From NCBI GenBank assembly GCA_018222605.1, contig JAAEZZ010000011.1, forward strand, positions 62,001 through 126,000: DNA of 64,000 nucleotides, in the 5' to 3' direction. Shown piece by piece: positions 51,156 through 60,060 of the stretch. The position numbers and the translations under genes were made by a program. The notes below the pieces were generated by a model. The model was not told the DNA's origin and searched no databases. It saw only the letters and a list, made by a program, of their open reading frames with translations. Positions within the stretch are counted from its first letter, which is position 1. Every line of letters starts with the position of its first letter. This DNA comes from Alphaproteobacteria bacterium. GTDB lineage: Bacteria > Pseudomonadota > Alphaproteobacteria > Caulobacterales > Hyphomonadaceae.

Positions 51156-52733
51156 ATGTCCAGCATTCTCACCAATAATAGCGCAATGGTCGCCCTGCAG
51201 ACCCTGCGCAGCATCAACAGCAATCTCGAAACCGTTCAGTCCGAAATTTCCACCGGCAAGAAAGTTTCCAGCGCCAAAGACAACGCGGCGATCTGGGCCA
51301 TTTCGACCGTGATGTCGACGGACGTGGAAAGCTTCAAGCAGATTACTGACTCCCTGAACAAGGGCTCTTCGACGGTTGGCGTAGCACGCGCTGCTTCTGA
51401 AGAAGTTACTCAGCTGCTTCAGGAAATGAAGGAACTCATCGTTTCTGCGCAGGAAGATCTGAACGCTGACGACCGTGCCAAGATCCAGACCGATATTGAT
51501 GCAAAGCGCACGGCAATCAGCAACATTGTGAGCGCCGCGCAGTTTAATGGTCAGAACCTTCTGAAAGGAACTGACAGCGTAAACGTTCTGGCATCCCTGG
51601 ACCGTGGGTCTGACGGTTCCGTCACCGCGACGCACATTACGGTCAGCCGTAATGACCTGCAGACAAATGCTGCTGTCGATGCCGCCGCCAAGGAAGCAAC
51701 CGACGCGGGCTATGTTTCTACAGCTGACTCGGCAACGACCAACACCGTTGACAAGCAAAGTGGTGATGCGGGCTTTATGTCCACTGCGCAGAGTGGCACG
51801 CTTAATGATGGTGATGATGCCGACATCACTATCAAGGCCGGTACCATCTCCGCGGGTGACACGTTCAATATCAATGTGGGCGGCAGCGACTATACCTATA
51901 CCGCGCAAGCAGATGACACGATTAATGATGTTGCAGCAGGTCTAAAGACCCTTATTGATGCTGGCAATGTCAGCAATCTCACAGTCACAGTTACTCCAGG
52001 TGCTGATCCGACCTCCGATGATGTAACAATCAATCTTGCTGCTGGTGGCGGTACCGTGAGCTTTGATGAGGCTGAGCTTGCTGCTACGACTGATGAGTCT
52101 GTTATCGGAGATGGCGACAGCATTGACGTTACGATCGCAGGCGGCACGATTTCCACAGGCGATACCTTCACGATCAATGTGGGCGGCGCGGATTACACCT
52201 ACACGGCTCAAACCGATGATACGGTGAATGACGTAGCTGCTGGCCTCAAGTCCCTGATCGATGCCGGTAGTGTCGACGACCTGACTGTAACAGTTACGGA
52301 TGCGGCTGACCCGAGCTCTGGTGCGGCAACGATCACACTGGCTGCTGATGGCGGTGATGTTGAAGTGAACGTCGCTGGTCTGGCTTCGCAAAATGCTGCT
52401 GTTAGCGCGGGTGGCCTTGGTGCCATTGCCGGGCTCAGCGTTGCGACGTCTGCCGACGCAACAACTGCGCTGAACACGATCGAGTCCCTGCTCGATACGG
52501 CTATCAGCGCTGCAACATCCTTCGGCTCTGCCCAAACCCAGATCGAAGGCCAGTCGAAATTCGTTCAAACCCTGATCGACTCAATGACATCCGGCATCGG
52601 CGCAATGGTTGATGCGGACATTGAGGCGGCATCCGCCAAGCTTCAGGCTCTGCAGGTTCAGCAACAACTCGGCGTTCAGGCGCTGACGATTGCCAACTCC
52701 AACCCGCAGACGCTTCTGTCGCTGTTCAGATAA
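51156..52733 (+). CDS. Flagellin
   Basis: A 525-residue filament protein. The conserved N-terminal D0/D1 helices (1-145) start with SSILTNNSAMVALQTLR and contain ISTGKKVSSAKDNAAIWAIS. The C-terminal D0/D1 helices (430-525) end in QALTIANSNPQTLLSLFR. The central surface-exposed region (about 170-425) is Asp/Gly/Thr-rich and contains two tandem copies of a 94-residue unit (217-310 and 318-411), each with a VGGxDYTYTAQxDDTxNDVAAGLKxLIDAG block. Longer than the 270-380 residues of Caulobacter-like flagellins. The only flagellin in the window; flaF and flbT follow. Confidence 0.95.
   Translation: MSSILTNNSAMVALQTLRSINSNLETVQSEISTGKKVSSAKDNAAIWAISTVMSTDVESFKQITDSLNKGSSTVGVARAASEEVTQLLQEMKELIVSAQEDLNADDRAKIQTDIDAKRTAISNIVSAAQFNGQNLLKGTDSVNVLASLDRGSDGSVTATHITVSRNDLQTNAAVDAAAKEATDAGYVSTADSATTNTVDKQSGDAGFMSTAQSGTLNDGDDADITIKAGTISAGDTFNINVGGSDYTYTAQADDTINDVAAGLKTLIDAGNVSNLTVTVTPGADPTSDDVTINLAAGGGTVSFDEAELAATTDESVIGDGDSIDVTIAGGTISTGDTFTINVGGADYTYTAQTDDTVNDVAAGLKSLIDAGSVDDLTVTVTDAADPSSGAATITLAADGGDVEVNVAGLASQNAAVSAGGLGAIAGLSVATSADATTALNTIESLLDTAISAATSFGSAQTQIEGQSKFVQTLIDSMTSGIGAMVDADIEAASAKLQALQVQQQLGVQALTIANSNPQTLLSLFR
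51804..52388 (+). repeat. Tandem intragenic duplication in flagellin
   Basis: Codons 217-310 (51804-52085) and 318-411 (52107-52388) encode clearly related 94-residue units, offset by 101 codons. The best-conserved part is VGG-DYTYTAQ-DDT-NDVAAGLK-LIDAG. The units have diverged, so the duplication is not very recent. Confidence 0.9.
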
Positions 52734-52741
52734 TATTTCTA

Positions 52742-52771
52742 AGGCCCAGGCGCTGATAGGCGCCTGGGCCT
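52742..52771 (+). terminator. Perfect 12-base hairpin between flagellin and flaF
   Basis: AGGCCCAGGCGC (52742-52753) pairs perfectly with GCGCCTGGGCCT (52760-52771) around a six-base loop. No T-run follows, so it may be a processing or stability hairpin that sets the excess of flagellin mRNA over flaF-flbT, or a weak attenuator. Confidence 0.7.
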
Positions 52772-52798
52772 GCTTACCAAGAGGCCGAGAGAAGGTGC

Positions 52799-53188
52799 AT
52801 GCAACAACTTGCTTACAAGGCGTATGGTGAGGTCACGAACCGAACTGCAAGCGATGAGCAGATAGAATACGCCCTGTTCCAAGAGATTACGCAGGCGCTT
52901 AAAGCGGTTGCCCAGACAGAGAGACCGTCTCCAGTTGTCTGGGTCGATGCGATCGATCGCAACCTTCAACTCTGGCAAATCATTTCCACCGACGTGATGA
53001 GCGAGGCCAATCAGTTGGATGCGGCGCTCAAAGCCAATTTGATCACCCTCGCTGAGTCTGTGCGCATGATCAGTTATCATGTTCTGTCACGAAAGGCCGA
53101 GTTATCCGAGCTCATAGAAATCAATGAGATTATCATGGAAGGTCTGGCCGGTCAGACCATAGCAGTTGCAGATATGGTGGTCGCATAA
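52799..53188 (+). CDS. flaF: FlaF flagellin regulator
   Basis: A 129-residue helical protein of the FlaF family (QLAYKAYGEVTNRTASDEQIEYALFQEITQALK, then RNLQLWQIISTDVMSEANQL). In Caulobacter FlaF promotes flagellin synthesis and secretion, acting opposite FlbT. It lies 65 bases after flagellin and overlaps the flbT start by one base. Confidence 0.92.
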   Translation: MQQLAYKAYGEVTNRTASDEQIEYALFQEITQALKAVAQTERPSPVVWVDAIDRNLQLWQIISTDVMSEANQLDAALKANLITLAESVRMISYHVLSRKAELSELIEINEIIMEGLAGQTIAVADMVVA

Positions 53189-53619
53189 TGTCGGGACTGG
53201 TTCTTAAGCTCGCTGCGGGTGAACGCTTTGTTGTGAACGGGGCGCTGCTGGAGAATGGTGACAAGCCCTCCACTGTGCGCATTGCCGATGATGACGCACG
53301 TGTGCTGCGCTGCAGGGACGCCCTTCAGCCTTCAGAAGTCGATACGCCGACAAAGCGTGTGTACTATGCCATTCAGTTGATCATTACCGGCGACCTTAAG
53401 GAAGAAGACGTACTGTCTGCCATCCTGAAAGAATGTAGTCGTTTGGAAGAAGTCTTCGAGAGCATCGACACCAGTCTTCTGAGTATCTTGCGGTCAATGC
53501 TTGAGCGCGGAAATTATTATTCCGCCCTCTGTCATTTGCGTAGCATTATTGCGATTGAGGCAGAACTGCTGAAAGTTGCGGAGCATAAATCCCGCCAACT
53601 GCAAGCCAAGGTGGCCTGA
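53188..53619 (+). CDS. flbT: FlbT flagellin post-transcriptional repressor
   Basis: A 143-residue FlbT protein (LVLKLAAGERFVVNGALLENGD, RVYYAIQLIITGD). In Caulobacter FlbT acts on the flagellin mRNA leader and blocks its translation until the hook is complete. The mRNA leader here has a long inverted repeat at 51036-51099 that could be its target (inference). Confidence 0.93.
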   Translation: MSGLVLKLAAGERFVVNGALLENGDKPSTVRIADDDARVLRCRDALQPSEVDTPTKRVYYAIQLIITGDLKEEDVLSAILKECSRLEEVFESIDTSLLSILRSMLERGNYYSALCHLRSIIAIEAELLKVAEHKSRQLQAKVA

Positions 53620-53620
53620 C

Positions 53621-54463
53621 ATGGTCTACCAGCCGGTCATTCCCTTGTCTGGTTATGGCGGATGGAAGTTTCTGGAATCCACTTTCGACAAACAGCTCGA
53701 CGGGTTTTCCGACTCCGCAAGTACCCGGAACGACCGGGAATACTTCCTGCAAAAAATGTCCTCGCCTGTGGCGATGGAGGATTTCCTTTCCGACAAAAGA
53801 TTGATGCGGATTGGCCTGACAGCTTTTGACCTTGGCGGGGAAGAGTGGAAAGTCGGCTTTGTTCGTCACGTGATGGAAGAAGCTGCCGATCCGGATAGTA
53901 CATTTCTGAAGCGTCTGAATAATCCGTCCTATACCAATTTCGCCAAAGCCTTTGCCGTCAAGGATGGCAAGATCTCCCTGTCTGAAGATGCCAGGACGCA
54001 ACTAGCAGATGCTTTCGAACTGGCATCCTTCCGGGCGGCTGTTGGCGAAGTTGACAATAATATGCGCCTGAGCCTGAACTATAAGGAGAAGATCGCTGCA
54101 ATGGCGAATGACGGGGCCAGCGAGTCCGCCATTCTCTACAGGCTGCTCGGAGATGTTCCTGTTCGCACAGTTCTCGAGACGGCTTTGAATTTGCCAACCG
54201 AGATGCGCAAGCTGGATGTAGAGCAGCAGGCCGGAATTCTGAAGGAGCGCCTTCTCAGCGTTTTTTCGATCAGTCAGGTGTCTGACCTAGCGAAAGATGA
54301 TGTGGTCGAGAAGGCCATTCACCGCTTTCACGCCATGGACACGATTTCCCAGGCGCAATCGTCCATGTCCTCGGCTTCTGTGGCGCTAACCCTGCTGAAT
54401 GGCGCGTCAGGCTATGGCAGCGTGGCGAGTCAAAACCTCTTCCTCAGTCGTCTTTCAGGCTAG
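53621..54463 (+). CDS. DUF1217 flagellar-locus protein
   Basis: A 280-residue soluble, helix-rich protein starting YQPVIPLSGYGGWKFLESTFDKQLDGF, with NDREYFLQKMSS and LKRLNNPSYTNFAKAF segments that match the DUF1217 family known near flagellar genes in alphaproteobacteria. No signal peptide. The role is not established. It begins one base after flbT and overlaps the convergent fliI stop by 4 bases. Confidence 0.72.
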   Translation: MVYQPVIPLSGYGGWKFLESTFDKQLDGFSDSASTRNDREYFLQKMSSPVAMEDFLSDKRLMRIGLTAFDLGGEEWKVGFVRHVMEEAADPDSTFLKRLNNPSYTNFAKAFAVKDGKISLSEDARTQLADAFELASFRAAVGEVDNNMRLSLNYKEKIAAMANDGASESAILYRLLGDVPVRTVLETALNLPTEMRKLDVEQQAGILKERLLSVFSISQVSDLAKDDVVEKAIHRFHAMDTISQAQSSMSSASVALTLLNGASGYGSVASQNLFLSRLSG

Positions 54464-55794
54464 ACGGGCTTATCTGCCACCGGCACGTTGGGCGGCGGAT
54501 TTAGCAGGCCCCGAAGTGCTTCAAATGCCTGCGGGATCTTTGCAGGATTTGGCGTCGAGACGAAAGTATCCAGGTGCGGCCAAAGCGCGATGGCCCGGTC
54601 GCCGGCAATGTCATGGCCGCGCTCATAGAGATTTGCACGCAACATCGGAGCAATTTCCTCGTAGAGCGCAACGGTGCGCCGATAGTCTTTGATGAGATCA
54701 TTCTCCGGCTCGTTCGCCGCATGTGGCAATGCTCGTGACACGCTCCTCAGCACATCAATCGCAGGATAGCGCCCTCGCTCTGAAATCTCCCGGGACAGAA
54801 TGATATGCCCATCTAGCAGGCCGCGAACCATGTCCGCGACGGGTTCTTCCATGTCAGATCCTGCGACGAGCACAGAGAATATGGCTGTAATATCGCCCTG
54901 ACTGGAGGTGCCAGGACCCGTGCGCTCAGCGACTTCGGCAATCGCTCGCACCGTCGAAGGGGGGAATGCGTTCAGGGCAGGGGTCTCTCCCGCTGCGAGG
55001 GAGACTTCTCTATGGGCCTCGGCAAAACGCGTGATCGAATCGAACAGGAAAAGTACCTGGTGGCCTTCATCACGGAAATGCTCAGCCGCCGTCACGGCAC
55101 AGAGAGCTGCGCGCTTCTTTGCTCCGGGTGGTTCGTTTGCCGTGGCAGCGACAATCACGGTTTTTGACAGGACTGATTTCGGCAAGGTCTTGTGAACAAA
55201 CTCATTTACTTCCCGGCTACGCTCACCCACCAGCGCAATGACGACCCGGTCTGCTTTGACGCCACTGGCAAGCGAACCAAGAAAAGTGGATTTGCCAACG
55301 CCGGACCCGGCGAATAGGCCCAGCCTCTGGCCCCGGCATATGGGCAGCATCGTGTCTGTAATCATCCAGCCGGTCGGGAGCCTGTCTCCTAGACTCCTAC
55401 GGGCCGTGTTAGAAGGTGGCGCTGCCCTTAGCGGTCTCTGCTGGGCATTGATGGCTGTCTTTTGCGTCTCTTCGCCGACCACCAGGCCGCGATAGTCGAT
55501 AATTTTGCCCAGCCAATGATCGCCCGGTTCCACAACGGTCTGCTGTTCCAAGGTAACCCGATCCCCAATGTGGATGGCGTCAGAGTCTCCGTAAAGCATG
55601 GCGGTGATACTATTGCCCGAAACAGAAAGGACTTCGCCAAATACATCGCCCTTGGCGGTTATCACGCGAATCTCGTTCCCTAGCCGCGCAAATTCGCTGA
55701 TGCCAGCAATGCTGATCATGCCAGGGGAGACGTCACGGACTGTACCCCAAATGCTGTAGAGGCGATCAGGAAAGTTTGGGGCTGGCGTCAACAC
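54460..55794 (-). CDS. fliI: Flagellar export ATPase FliI
   Basis: A 444-residue F1-like ATPase that energises the flagellar type III apparatus. The Walker A motif GSGVGKST is at 163-170, followed by the Walker B region with LFLFDSITRFAEAHREVSLAAGE and PPSTVRAIAEVAERTG. The N-terminal beta-barrel (1-90) is normal. It starts at GTG 55794. Monocistronic: its neighbours are on the other strand. Confidence 0.94.
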   Translation of the reverse strand: MLTPAPNFPDRLYSIWGTVRDVSPGMISIAGISEFARLGNEIRVITAKGDVFGEVLSVSGNSITAMLYGDSDAIHIGDRVTLEQQTVVEPGDHWLGKIIDYRGLVVGEETQKTAINAQQRPLRAAPPSNTARRSLGDRLPTGWMITDTMLPICRGQRLGLFAGSGVGKSTFLGSLASGVKADRVVIALVGERSREVNEFVHKTLPKSVLSKTVIVAATANEPPGAKKRAALCAVTAAEHFRDEGHQVLFLFDSITRFAEAHREVSLAAGETPALNAFPPSTVRAIAEVAERTGPGTSSQGDITAIFSVLVAGSDMEEPVADMVRGLLDGHIILSREISERGRYPAIDVLRSVSRALPHAANEPENDLIKDYRRTVALYEEIAPMLRANLYERGHDIAGDRAIALWPHLDTFVSTPNPAKIPQAFEALRGLLNPPPNVPVADKPV

Positions 55795-55876
55795 GTAAAC
55801 AAATCCCGCTCATTCGTTAACTATTTCTTCAAATTAAACCGGCATTTTTTCCAAAGTGTTAACCGGGGGTGATTCT

Positions 55877-56239
55877 GTGGCGATTCTCAATCTCGACGTT
55901 CTGAATGTCTACAGCGCGATGGCGCGGCATGCCGCAGAGACCCAGAAGGTTTCGGCGACAAATATCGCTCACGCAAATGATCCGGGCTACAAGGCGACCG
56001 AAATCGAAGGCTTCCAGGACTTTCTCGCAAGGGCAGCAAGTAGCGGGGCAGCGGATCCTGACTCCCTGCAGTTCAAGACAGGCCAGAGTGAGGACTACAC
56101 CTCGCCAAATGGCAACTCGGTCAACCTCGAATTTGAGATGTTCAAAGCAGCTGATGCGCAGAGCCAGCATGAGTTGGCCTTGTCAGTCTACACCAAATCG
56201 CTGGATTTGTTGCGCACAGCCATTGGTAAGAAGGGCTAG
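55877..56239 (+). CDS. flgB: Flagellar proximal rod protein FlgB
   Basis: A 120-residue rod protein with the NIAHANDPGYKA motif and a C-terminal LSVYTKSLDLLRTAIGKK helix. Start is GTG 55877 with a GGGGGTGA ribosome site; a longer reading from 55856 lacks one. First of a long export/rod operon to fliJ at 61484. The 83-base gap to fliI contains several TTAA words. Confidence 0.9.
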   Translation: MAILNLDVLNVYSAMARHAAETQKVSATNIAHANDPGYKATEIEGFQDFLARAASSGAADPDSLQFKTGQSEDYTSPNGNSVNLEFEMFKAADAQSQHELALSVYTKSLDLLRTAIGKKG

Positions 56240-56250
56240 GGGACCAGGAT

Positions 56251-56631
56251 ATGGATTCACTTAAAGCCACAATGATGCAGGCTTTGTCTGGTATGCAGTT
56301 GCAGACAAAGCGGATAGATGTTTCCTCACAGAATATCTCCAATGCGGATACACCGGGCTATCGCCGCAAGATTCTGACGGTTGAGGAACAATCCTCCGGT
56401 GCCGCCTTCATGGCGACGCGGGTTCAGCTGGACCAAAGCGAAGGCGAACGCCAGTATGATCCGGAGAATCCGCTGTCGGATAGCGAAGGGTATATCACCG
56501 CATCGAATGTTTCCCTGGTTACGGAAATGGCCGACATGCGCGAAGCCAATCGCAGCTATGAGGCCAATCTGAACTCGTTCCGCCAGGCGCGGAGCATGTA
56601 CCAGTCACTACTTGACGTTCTTAAGCGTTAG
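56251..56631 (+). CDS. flgC: Flagellar proximal rod protein FlgC
   Basis: A 126-residue rod protein with the MDSLKATMMQALSGMQLQTKRIDVSSQNISNADTPGYRRK start and a C-terminal MADMREANRSYEANLNSFRQARSMYQSLLDVLKR helix; typical FlgC. An 11-base gap after flgB. Confidence 0.94.
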   Translation: MDSLKATMMQALSGMQLQTKRIDVSSQNISNADTPGYRRKILTVEEQSSGAAFMATRVQLDQSEGERQYDPENPLSDSEGYITASNVSLVTEMADMREANRSYEANLNSFRQARSMYQSLLDVLKR

Positions 56632-56642
56632 CGGGGGTCAGA

Positions 56643-56939
56643 ATGTCTAATGTCAGCTTTAGCGCGTATGCTGCGCTTGGTTCGGTAAAGCCAGGTGCGG
56701 GTACAGAAAACCTTGCCAAGGAGACGGCTGAAAAATCCGGCGTTGCAGATGGGTTTTCCACCTTCAAGGCGGCTCTTCAGGAGGCTGAGCAGGCCGCCAT
56801 GCAGACGGCTGTTTCCGGCGCAGATCCACATGCCATGGTGGAGGCGCTCGCGCAGGCGGAACTTGTTCTGGACGCGGCTGTAACCGTCCGTGACAAGGTC
56901 GTCGAAGCCTACCAGGAATTACTGCGTATGCCTGTCTGA
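56643..56939 (+). CDS. fliE: Flagellar hook-basal body junction protein FliE
   Basis: A 98-residue protein joining the MS ring to the rod, with a FliE core: FSTFKAALQEAEQAAMQTA, then DPHAMVEALAQAELVLDAAVTVRDKVVEAYQELLRMPV. It follows flgC as in most rod operons. Confidence 0.93.
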   Translation: MSNVSFSAYAALGSVKPGAGTENLAKETAEKSGVADGFSTFKAALQEAEQAAMQTAVSGADPHAMVEALAQAELVLDAAVTVRDKVVEAYQELLRMPV

Positions 56940-56951
56940 TCGGGGCGGGGG

Positions 56952-57215
56952 ATGACCGAGCTTGCCATATTTGAGGTCCTGCGCGGTGCCTTGTGGGCTG
57001 CCGCGATGATGGCTTTGCCAATTCTTGCCGTGACGCTGGTGTTGGGATTTGTCATCGGCCTGCTGCAGGCTCTTACCTCGATTCAGGAAATGACGCTGAC
57101 CTTTGTTCCGAAGATCTTGGCCGTGGTCATCGTGTTCTTTCTGTCGCTAGGCTACATGACGCGTGTGTGCCTCGACTTCTTCAATAATACTGTTCTTCCC
57201 ATGATCTCGCAGTAG
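56952..57215 (+). CDS. fliQ: Flagellar type III export gate protein FliQ
   Basis: An 87-residue two-helix protein (helices about 16-40 and 53-76) with the FliQ pattern GFVIGLLQALTSIQEMTLTFVPKI. Part of the FliPQR export gate. It lies 12 bases after fliE and 7 before flhA. Confidence 0.95.
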   Translation: MTELAIFEVLRGALWAAAMMALPILAVTLVLGFVIGLLQALTSIQEMTLTFVPKILAVVIVFFLSLGYMTRVCLDFFNNTVLPMISQ

Positions 57216-57222
57216 GCCGACT

Positions 57223-59301
57223 ATGCCAACATCCCGATTTTTCGACCTTTCCAAGCCAACCGCCATTCTGGCCATTGGCCTGATGATGGTCATTCTGGTC
57301 ATGATCCTGCCCGTACCGGCCTGGATCATGGATGTCGGCCTGACGATTTCCTTTGCCTTCGCAATTCTGATCTTCACCACAACGATCTTTATCGAGAAGC
57401 CCTTGGATTTCTCGTCCTTTCCCAGTGTCTTGCTGGCTGGCCTGATCCTGCGACTGGCGCTGAATGTATCCTCCACTAAGCTGATCATTAGTGAGGGGCA
57501 TACTGGAACAGACGCGGCCGGGGGTGTGATTGAAGGCTTCGCCATGTTCATCATGGGCGGAAACCTGTTTGTGGGGCTCGTGGTGTTTGGTGTCCTGATC
57601 ATCGTGAATTTCATGGTGATCACAAAGGGTGCCGGCCGGATGGCTGAAGTCGGCGCTCGTTTTGCCCTCGATGCCATGCCAGGCAAACAGATGGCGATCG
57701 ACTCAGACCTTGCAGTTGGCGCGATCAGCCATGAAGAGGCGCGCACTCGCCGACAGAAGGAACAGGAAGAAGCCGCTTTCTTGGGCTCGCTCGATGGTGC
57801 GTCGAAATTCGTGAAGGGCGATGCGGTTGCAGGTCTCCTGATTACCGCCCTGAACCTTGTTGCCGGCATTGGCTTTGGAATTATCGCGCATGGCCTCAGC
57901 TTTACGGAGGCGCTCAGCAATTACTCGATCCTGACCGTTGGGGATGGGCTTGTCTCCCAGATTCCGGCTGTGATCGTCTCTGTTTCGGCGGCCTTGCTGC
58001 TGGCTAAGGGCCGCGATGACGGCGCGATTGATCTCGCATTGGGCGCTCAGCTGGGCGGCAACGCCACGTCTCTCATGATCGTAGCCGGAATCCTTGCCGT
58101 CTTTGGTCTGTTTCCCGGCCTGCCCTTTGTACCTTTCATGCTTGCAGCGGCCGCCTTTGCGACGGCTTCCGTTTACATCCGTAAGCGTGACCGGGAAAAG
58201 GCAGCAGAGGCTTCCCTGGCAGAGGCAGAAGAGCCCCAGACCAGCCTGGTTATCGGGGACTCCATTCATTCCGATGAAATCCATCTTGAGGTCGCGCCTG
58301 ATCTAGTCGGCATGGTTCTCCAGGGGGCAGGTGGATTCGAGAGCCGTATCGACAAGATACGCCGGTACATTGCGGAAGAGTATGGCTTCGTCCTTCCATC
58401 CATCCGAATGACGGATAACCCCACGCTGAACAAGAACGAATACCGTATCCGGATTCAGGGTGTACGTGTGGATCATGGCATGGTGCGACCTGGCTCTTTG
58501 CTGGCGCTGATGGAAGATGCTCAGCTGCCGCATCTCAAGGGCGAGAAGGTGAAGGAGCCTGTCTATAAGGCGGCGGCGCGCTGGCTGCCCAATACGAAGA
58601 AACAGGAACTGTCTGCAGCCGGCATCCCGGCCATTGAGCCTACCGAAGTGCTTGCCACACACATGCTTGAAGTCATTCAGGCGAACTTCTCTCTCGTCTT
58701 CACGCGGATGGTGATGATCGACACGCTGGACGCGTTGACCCAGATCAGTGACAAGGATCGCGCCGCCGCGAATAGGCGCTTCCTGGATGAATACATCCCC
58801 GGCAAGGTGACGCCTGAACTTCTCCTGTCTGTGCTTCGCTTGCTTCTTGAGGAGCGTGTGTCCATCCGGAACCTGTTCCTGATCATTGAGACCGTGGCCG
58901 AAGTGAAAGCCCAGACCAATTCGCCATCACGTATTGTCGAGCTGGTCCGTCAGAGGCTCGGCTTCCAGATTGTCGACCGCTTGCAGGACAGCCAAGGTCG
59001 GTTGCCCCTGTTGCAGCTGTCGACGAACTGGGAGCAACGCTTCAACGAGCATGAAGTCTCGCGTGAGGATGGCGGTTCCGATATCGCCTTGCCGCCTGAG
59101 CTTTTTGGTGAGCTGACGACATCGGTGCAGGCGAAGCTGAATGAGATGGCGCAGAAGGGCGTGGTTGCATCCCTGGCGACATCCTCCCGCCGCAGGCGCT
59201 TCTTGCAGACGGTTCTGGCCAGTAAGGGTATTCGTAACTCCGTTCTGGCCTATGAGGAAATTGGCTCCAGGAGCAAACCCTATATTGTCGGCGTCGTATG
59301 A
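57223..59301 (+). CDS. flhA: Flagellar export platform protein FlhA
   Basis: A 692-residue protein. The membrane domain (about 10-320) has eight predicted helices and the highly conserved FlhA/FHIPEP-type loop (GRMAEVGARFALDAMPGKQMAIDSDL). The C-terminal cytoplasmic domain (about 350-690) binds chaperone-substrate complexes, with the TNPTLNKNEYRIRIQG region. It overlaps the fliR start by 4 bases. Confidence 0.96.
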   Translation: MPTSRFFDLSKPTAILAIGLMMVILVMILPVPAWIMDVGLTISFAFAILIFTTTIFIEKPLDFSSFPSVLLAGLILRLALNVSSTKLIISEGHTGTDAAGGVIEGFAMFIMGGNLFVGLVVFGVLIIVNFMVITKGAGRMAEVGARFALDAMPGKQMAIDSDLAVGAISHEEARTRRQKEQEEAAFLGSLDGASKFVKGDAVAGLLITALNLVAGIGFGIIAHGLSFTEALSNYSILTVGDGLVSQIPAVIVSVSAALLLAKGRDDGAIDLALGAQLGGNATSLMIVAGILAVFGLFPGLPFVPFMLAAAAFATASVYIRKRDREKAAEASLAEAEEPQTSLVIGDSIHSDEIHLEVAPDLVGMVLQGAGGFESRIDKIRRYIAEEYGFVLPSIRMTDNPTLNKNEYRIRIQGVRVDHGMVRPGSLLALMEDAQLPHLKGEKVKEPVYKAAARWLPNTKKQELSAAGIPAIEPTEVLATHMLEVIQANFSLVFTRMVMIDTLDALTQISDKDRAAANRRFLDEYIPGKVTPELLLSVLRLLLEERVSIRNLFLIIETVAEVKAQTNSPSRIVELVRQRLGFQIVDRLQDSQGRLPLLQLSTNWEQRFNEHEVSREDGGSDIALPPELFGELTTSVQAKLNEMAQKGVVASLATSSRRRRFLQTVLASKGIRNSVLAYEEIGSRSKPYIVGVV

Positions 59302-60053
59302 TGCCTGATGGCCTGCCTTTGGGGGCGACGCTTACAGCCTGGATCACGCTGTACATGCTGGTCGTTGCCAGGCTGTCCTTCATCGTTTTTCTGATGCCCG
59401 GCATCGGGGAGCAGACCGTGCCGGTACGTGTGCGCCTAGCGCTCTTGCTGAGCCTTGCGACGGCCTTTGCGACGTCAGGGTTGATCAGTGTACCCCAGAG
59501 TATATCCATGGGGACATATGTCGGCTTGCTAGGCGCGGAGTCAATCATCGGTTTTGGCTTGGGCGTATTGCTGCGCCTGTCGATCTGGATACTCAGCACG
59601 GCCGGGGCTTTCATTGCGCAGGCGATCGGCCTGTCGCAAATGCTTGGCATCGCCCTGGAAACCGAAGCGCAGACCATTGTCTCCAACATGCTTGCCATGG
59701 CCGGAGCGGCCTTGCTGTTGTCTGCGGACTACCATGTGAACGTGTTTGTCAGGCTCGCCGAGATCTATTCGGAAATACCGGTTGGCGCCGTACAGCTGTT
59801 CGACAGGTCTTTCATCATCGAGGGCATATTTGACTCGATCAAGTTCGCCGTACTCATCGCCTGGCCGTTTGTGGCCATCAATTTGCTCTACAACATCTCG
59901 CTAGGTTTCATAAACAAAGCTCTGCCATCTCTGATGGTTGCATTCGTGGGGGCCCCCTTCATGATAGGGGCAGGATTCGTGCTACTGGCGATTTCGATTT
60001 CCACCATGCTGGTGGTCTGGATGAACCGGGCATCGGAATTTGTAGGCTGGTGA
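59298..60053 (+). CDS. fliR: Flagellar type III export gate protein FliR
   Basis: A 251-residue membrane protein with six helices and the FliR pattern GIGEQTVPVRVRLALLLSLATAFATSGL and GFGLGVLLRLSIWILSTAGAFIAQAIGLSQM. Forms the export gate with FliP and FliQ. ATG 59298 is read through the flhA stop overlap (ATGA). Confidence 0.95.
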   Translation: MMPDGLPLGATLTAWITLYMLVVARLSFIVFLMPGIGEQTVPVRVRLALLLSLATAFATSGLISVPQSISMGTYVGLLGAESIIGFGLGVLLRLSIWILSTAGAFIAQAIGLSQMLGIALETEAQTIVSNMLAMAGAALLLSADYHVNVFVRLAEIYSEIPVGAVQLFDRSFIIEGIFDSIKFAVLIAWPFVAINLLYNISLGFINKALPSLMVAFVGAPFMIGAGFVLLAISISTMLVVWMNRASEFVGW

Positions 60054-60060
60054 ACCAAGT

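Noticed and set aside
55795-55876. CtrA-like half-sites between fliI and flgB.
   Set aside because: Several TTAA words occur but no full consensus with correct spacing; too weak to call.
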